Positions 62,923 to 64,000 of a DNA stretch of 64,000 nt are shown here, in pieces (the first letter of the stretch is position 1; every line of letters starts with the position of its first letter). Under the pieces are notes generated by a model. The model was not told the DNA's origin, did no database searches, and was given only the letters and a program-made list of their open reading frames with translations. This DNA is from Collinsella sp. (GTDB taxonomy: Bacteria > Actinomycetota > Coriobacteriia > Coriobacteriales > Coriobacteriaceae): contig DXLU01000020.1 in the NCBI GenBank assembly GCA_019414565.1, positions 110,362-174,361 on the forward strand, in the 5' to 3' direction. The position numbers and the translations under genes were made by a program.

Positions 62923-64000
62923 TTATGCAGATGGGATCTCTGCGTCAGCGTTGCCAGTGGCCCAGCGATGGTAGCCAATAACAAACGGGTCCAGGTCGCC
63001 ATCGTCAAGAACTGCCTCGACGTTGCTGGTCTCAACGCCCGTGCGTAGGTCCTTAACCATCTGATACGGGTAGAGCACGTAGCTGCGGATCTGGTTGCCA
63101 AAACCAATCGTGGTTTTGGGTCCGCGAATCTCATCCAGGGCCTCGGCGCGCTTCTCGAGCTCAATCTCGTACAGGCGAGCCTTGAGGATCTGCATGCACG
63201 CGGCCTTGTTCTGGATCTGGCTGCGCTCGTTTTGGCAGGTGACCACAATGCCGCTGGGGAAATGCGTCACGCGCACGGCGGAGTCGGTGGTGTTAACGCC
63301 CTGACCGCCCGGGCCGCTCGCGTGGTACACGTCCACGCGGATGTCATCGGGACTGATTTCGATGTCGATATCATCGGGTAGCACGGGGATGACCTCGACG
63401 CCGGCAAACGTGGTCTGGCGGCGCTTCTTGTCGTCGGTGGGGCTAATGCGAACCAAGCGGTGGACGCCGGCCTCGGCGCGCAGCATGCCAAATGCGTCCT
63501 TGCCCTCGACGGTAAAGGTCGCGCGGTCGATGCCGATGACCTCAGCAGCGGGGCAGTCGTTAATCGTGACCTTCCAGCCGCGACGCTGGCAGTACTTCAT
63601 GTACATCTTAAAGAGCATGAAGGTCCAGTCCTGGGCCTCCAGACCACCCTGTCCGGGCTTGATGGTCACAATGGCATCGCCGTGATCGAACTCACCGGTA
63701 AACCAGCTCGAAAGCTCAAGCTCATCGATGGCACGGGCCAGGCGCTCAGCCGTGGCTGTAGCCTCCTCGCGAAGGGCGGCGGCATCGGGGTCATCCCCCA
63801 TCTCCTCGGCAAGCTCCAGCGCGGCGCGGGCATCGGAAAGCTCGCCGCGCGCGTTGTCCACGGCAGCGATATCTTCCTTGGTGCGCGCGATTTCCTCCAT
63901 GGTGACACGGGCGGCGTCGGCGTCATCCCAAAAGCCGGGGGCCACGCTTTTGGCCTCGAGCTCGGTCACGCGCGTGCGCTTTTCGTCCAAGTGGAGATAT
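62923..64000 (-). CDS. prfB: Peptide chain release factor 2 (5' end beyond window)
   Basis: About 359 residues visible, nearly complete. Reads UGA and UAA stop codons. Catalytic GGQ is in YHASGPGGQGVNTTDSAVRV, and the codon-recognition region and domain 2 follow the RF2 pattern (TIKPGQGGLEAQDWTFMLFK; FTGEFDHGDAIVT). The frame stays open to the window edge as YLHLDEKRTRVTELEAK. At the spot where many prfB genes carry the CUU UGA C autoregulatory frameshift (after YL), this gene has TAT CTC CAC with no stop, so the frameshift is probably absent here. Confidence 0.93.
   Translation of the reverse strand, partial: YLHLDEKRTRVTELEAKSVAPGFWDDADAARVTMEEIARTKEDIAAVDNARGELSDARAALELAEEMGDDPDAAALREEATATAERLARAIDELELSSWFTGEFDHGDAIVTIKPGQGGLEAQDWTFMLFKMYMKYCQRRGWKVTINDCPAAEVIGIDRATFTVEGKDAFGMLRAEAGVHRLVRISPTDDKKRRQTTFAGVEVIPVLPDDIDIEISPDDIRVDVYHASGPGGQGVNTTDSAVRVTHFPSGIVVTCQNERSQIQNKAACMQILKARLYEIELEKRAEALDEIRGPKTTIGFGNQIRSYVLYPYQMVKDLRTGVETSNVEAVLDDGDLDPFVIGYHRWATGNADAEIPSA

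Overview
The window reads as a chromosomal segment of a high-GC, gut-type actinobacterium. The gene content (AddAB, a TrpR-like YerC regulator, split transketolase, MurNAc catabolism with MupG, a copper module, an iron-dependent alcohol dehydrogenase) fits the Coriobacteriia, most likely a Collinsella-like organism. That placement is an inference from protein families and base composition, not from a marker search. No rRNA, prophage or CRISPR array is visible. Both ends cut through genes: addA on the left and prfB on the right.

Layout. 1-7.1 kb (minus): addA (partial), addB and yerC. 7.4-10.8 kb: a small YvlD-type membrane protein, then an Rrf2 regulator divergent from cysK, then mnmA. 10.8-14.8 kb (minus): an HTH/HipA-like kinase fusion, an M42 aminopeptidase and an iron alcohol dehydrogenase. 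14.8-16.2 kb: an AT-rich island with a LURP-one-like protein and a broken ABC ATPase. 16.3-24.1 kb: YoaK-type permease, YgiQ radical SAM protein, CPBP protease, an orphan RelB/DinJ antitoxin, a nearly gene-free stretch with another possible ABC remnant, and a DEAD-box helicase. 24.7-28 kb: a frameshifted FHA-domain gene and a transmembrane Ser/Thr kinase. 28.2-31.3 kb: copA-copZ-csoR behind a CsoR-like operator. 31.4-35.7 kb: a zinc-ribbon membrane protein, an amidohydrolase, a nuclease-fold protein and an unknown protein. 36-42.2 kb: gltBD glutamate synthase. 42.8-45.9 kb: gpmA, mntH, rubredoxin and flavin reductase. 46-47.7 kb: smpB, a TPR-like protein, tRNA-Glu and tRNA-Gln. 48-53.4 kb: two small proteins and the murR-murQ-murP-mupG operon. 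53.5-57.2 kb: VanZ-like protein, orphan serine recombinase, RNase R. 57.3-64 kb: ftsE-ftsX, the two transketolase subunits, a YitT protein and prfB.

The most unusual material is between the genes. Thirteen copies of an exactly 59-bp palindromic unit (17-bp arms around a 25-nt interior) occupy six intergenic clusters between 24.4 and 45.1 kb. Tandem copies repeat every 80 or 81 bp. The arms are nearly fixed; the interior varies but in most copies can extend the hairpin. Separately, two copies of a large hairpin element (13.5 and 59.6 kb) share a 67-68 nt core, while their outer stems are unrelated in sequence yet self-complementary in each copy; the core stem carries a compensatory base-pair change. 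There is also a set of three palindromes spaced 40-41 bp at 19.4 kb, a 19-bp perfect inverted repeat between the FHA and kinase genes, and two families of short dispersed motifs. None of these matches a repeat family I can name.

Functional links: AddAB acts in double-strand break repair; CopA, CopZ and CsoR form a self-regulated copper-efflux unit; MurR, MurQ, MurP and MupG import and degrade peptidoglycan amino sugars; FtsE and FtsX control septal peptidoglycan hydrolysis; SmpB (trans-translation) and RNase R, about 8.5 kb apart, are both parts of RNA quality control.
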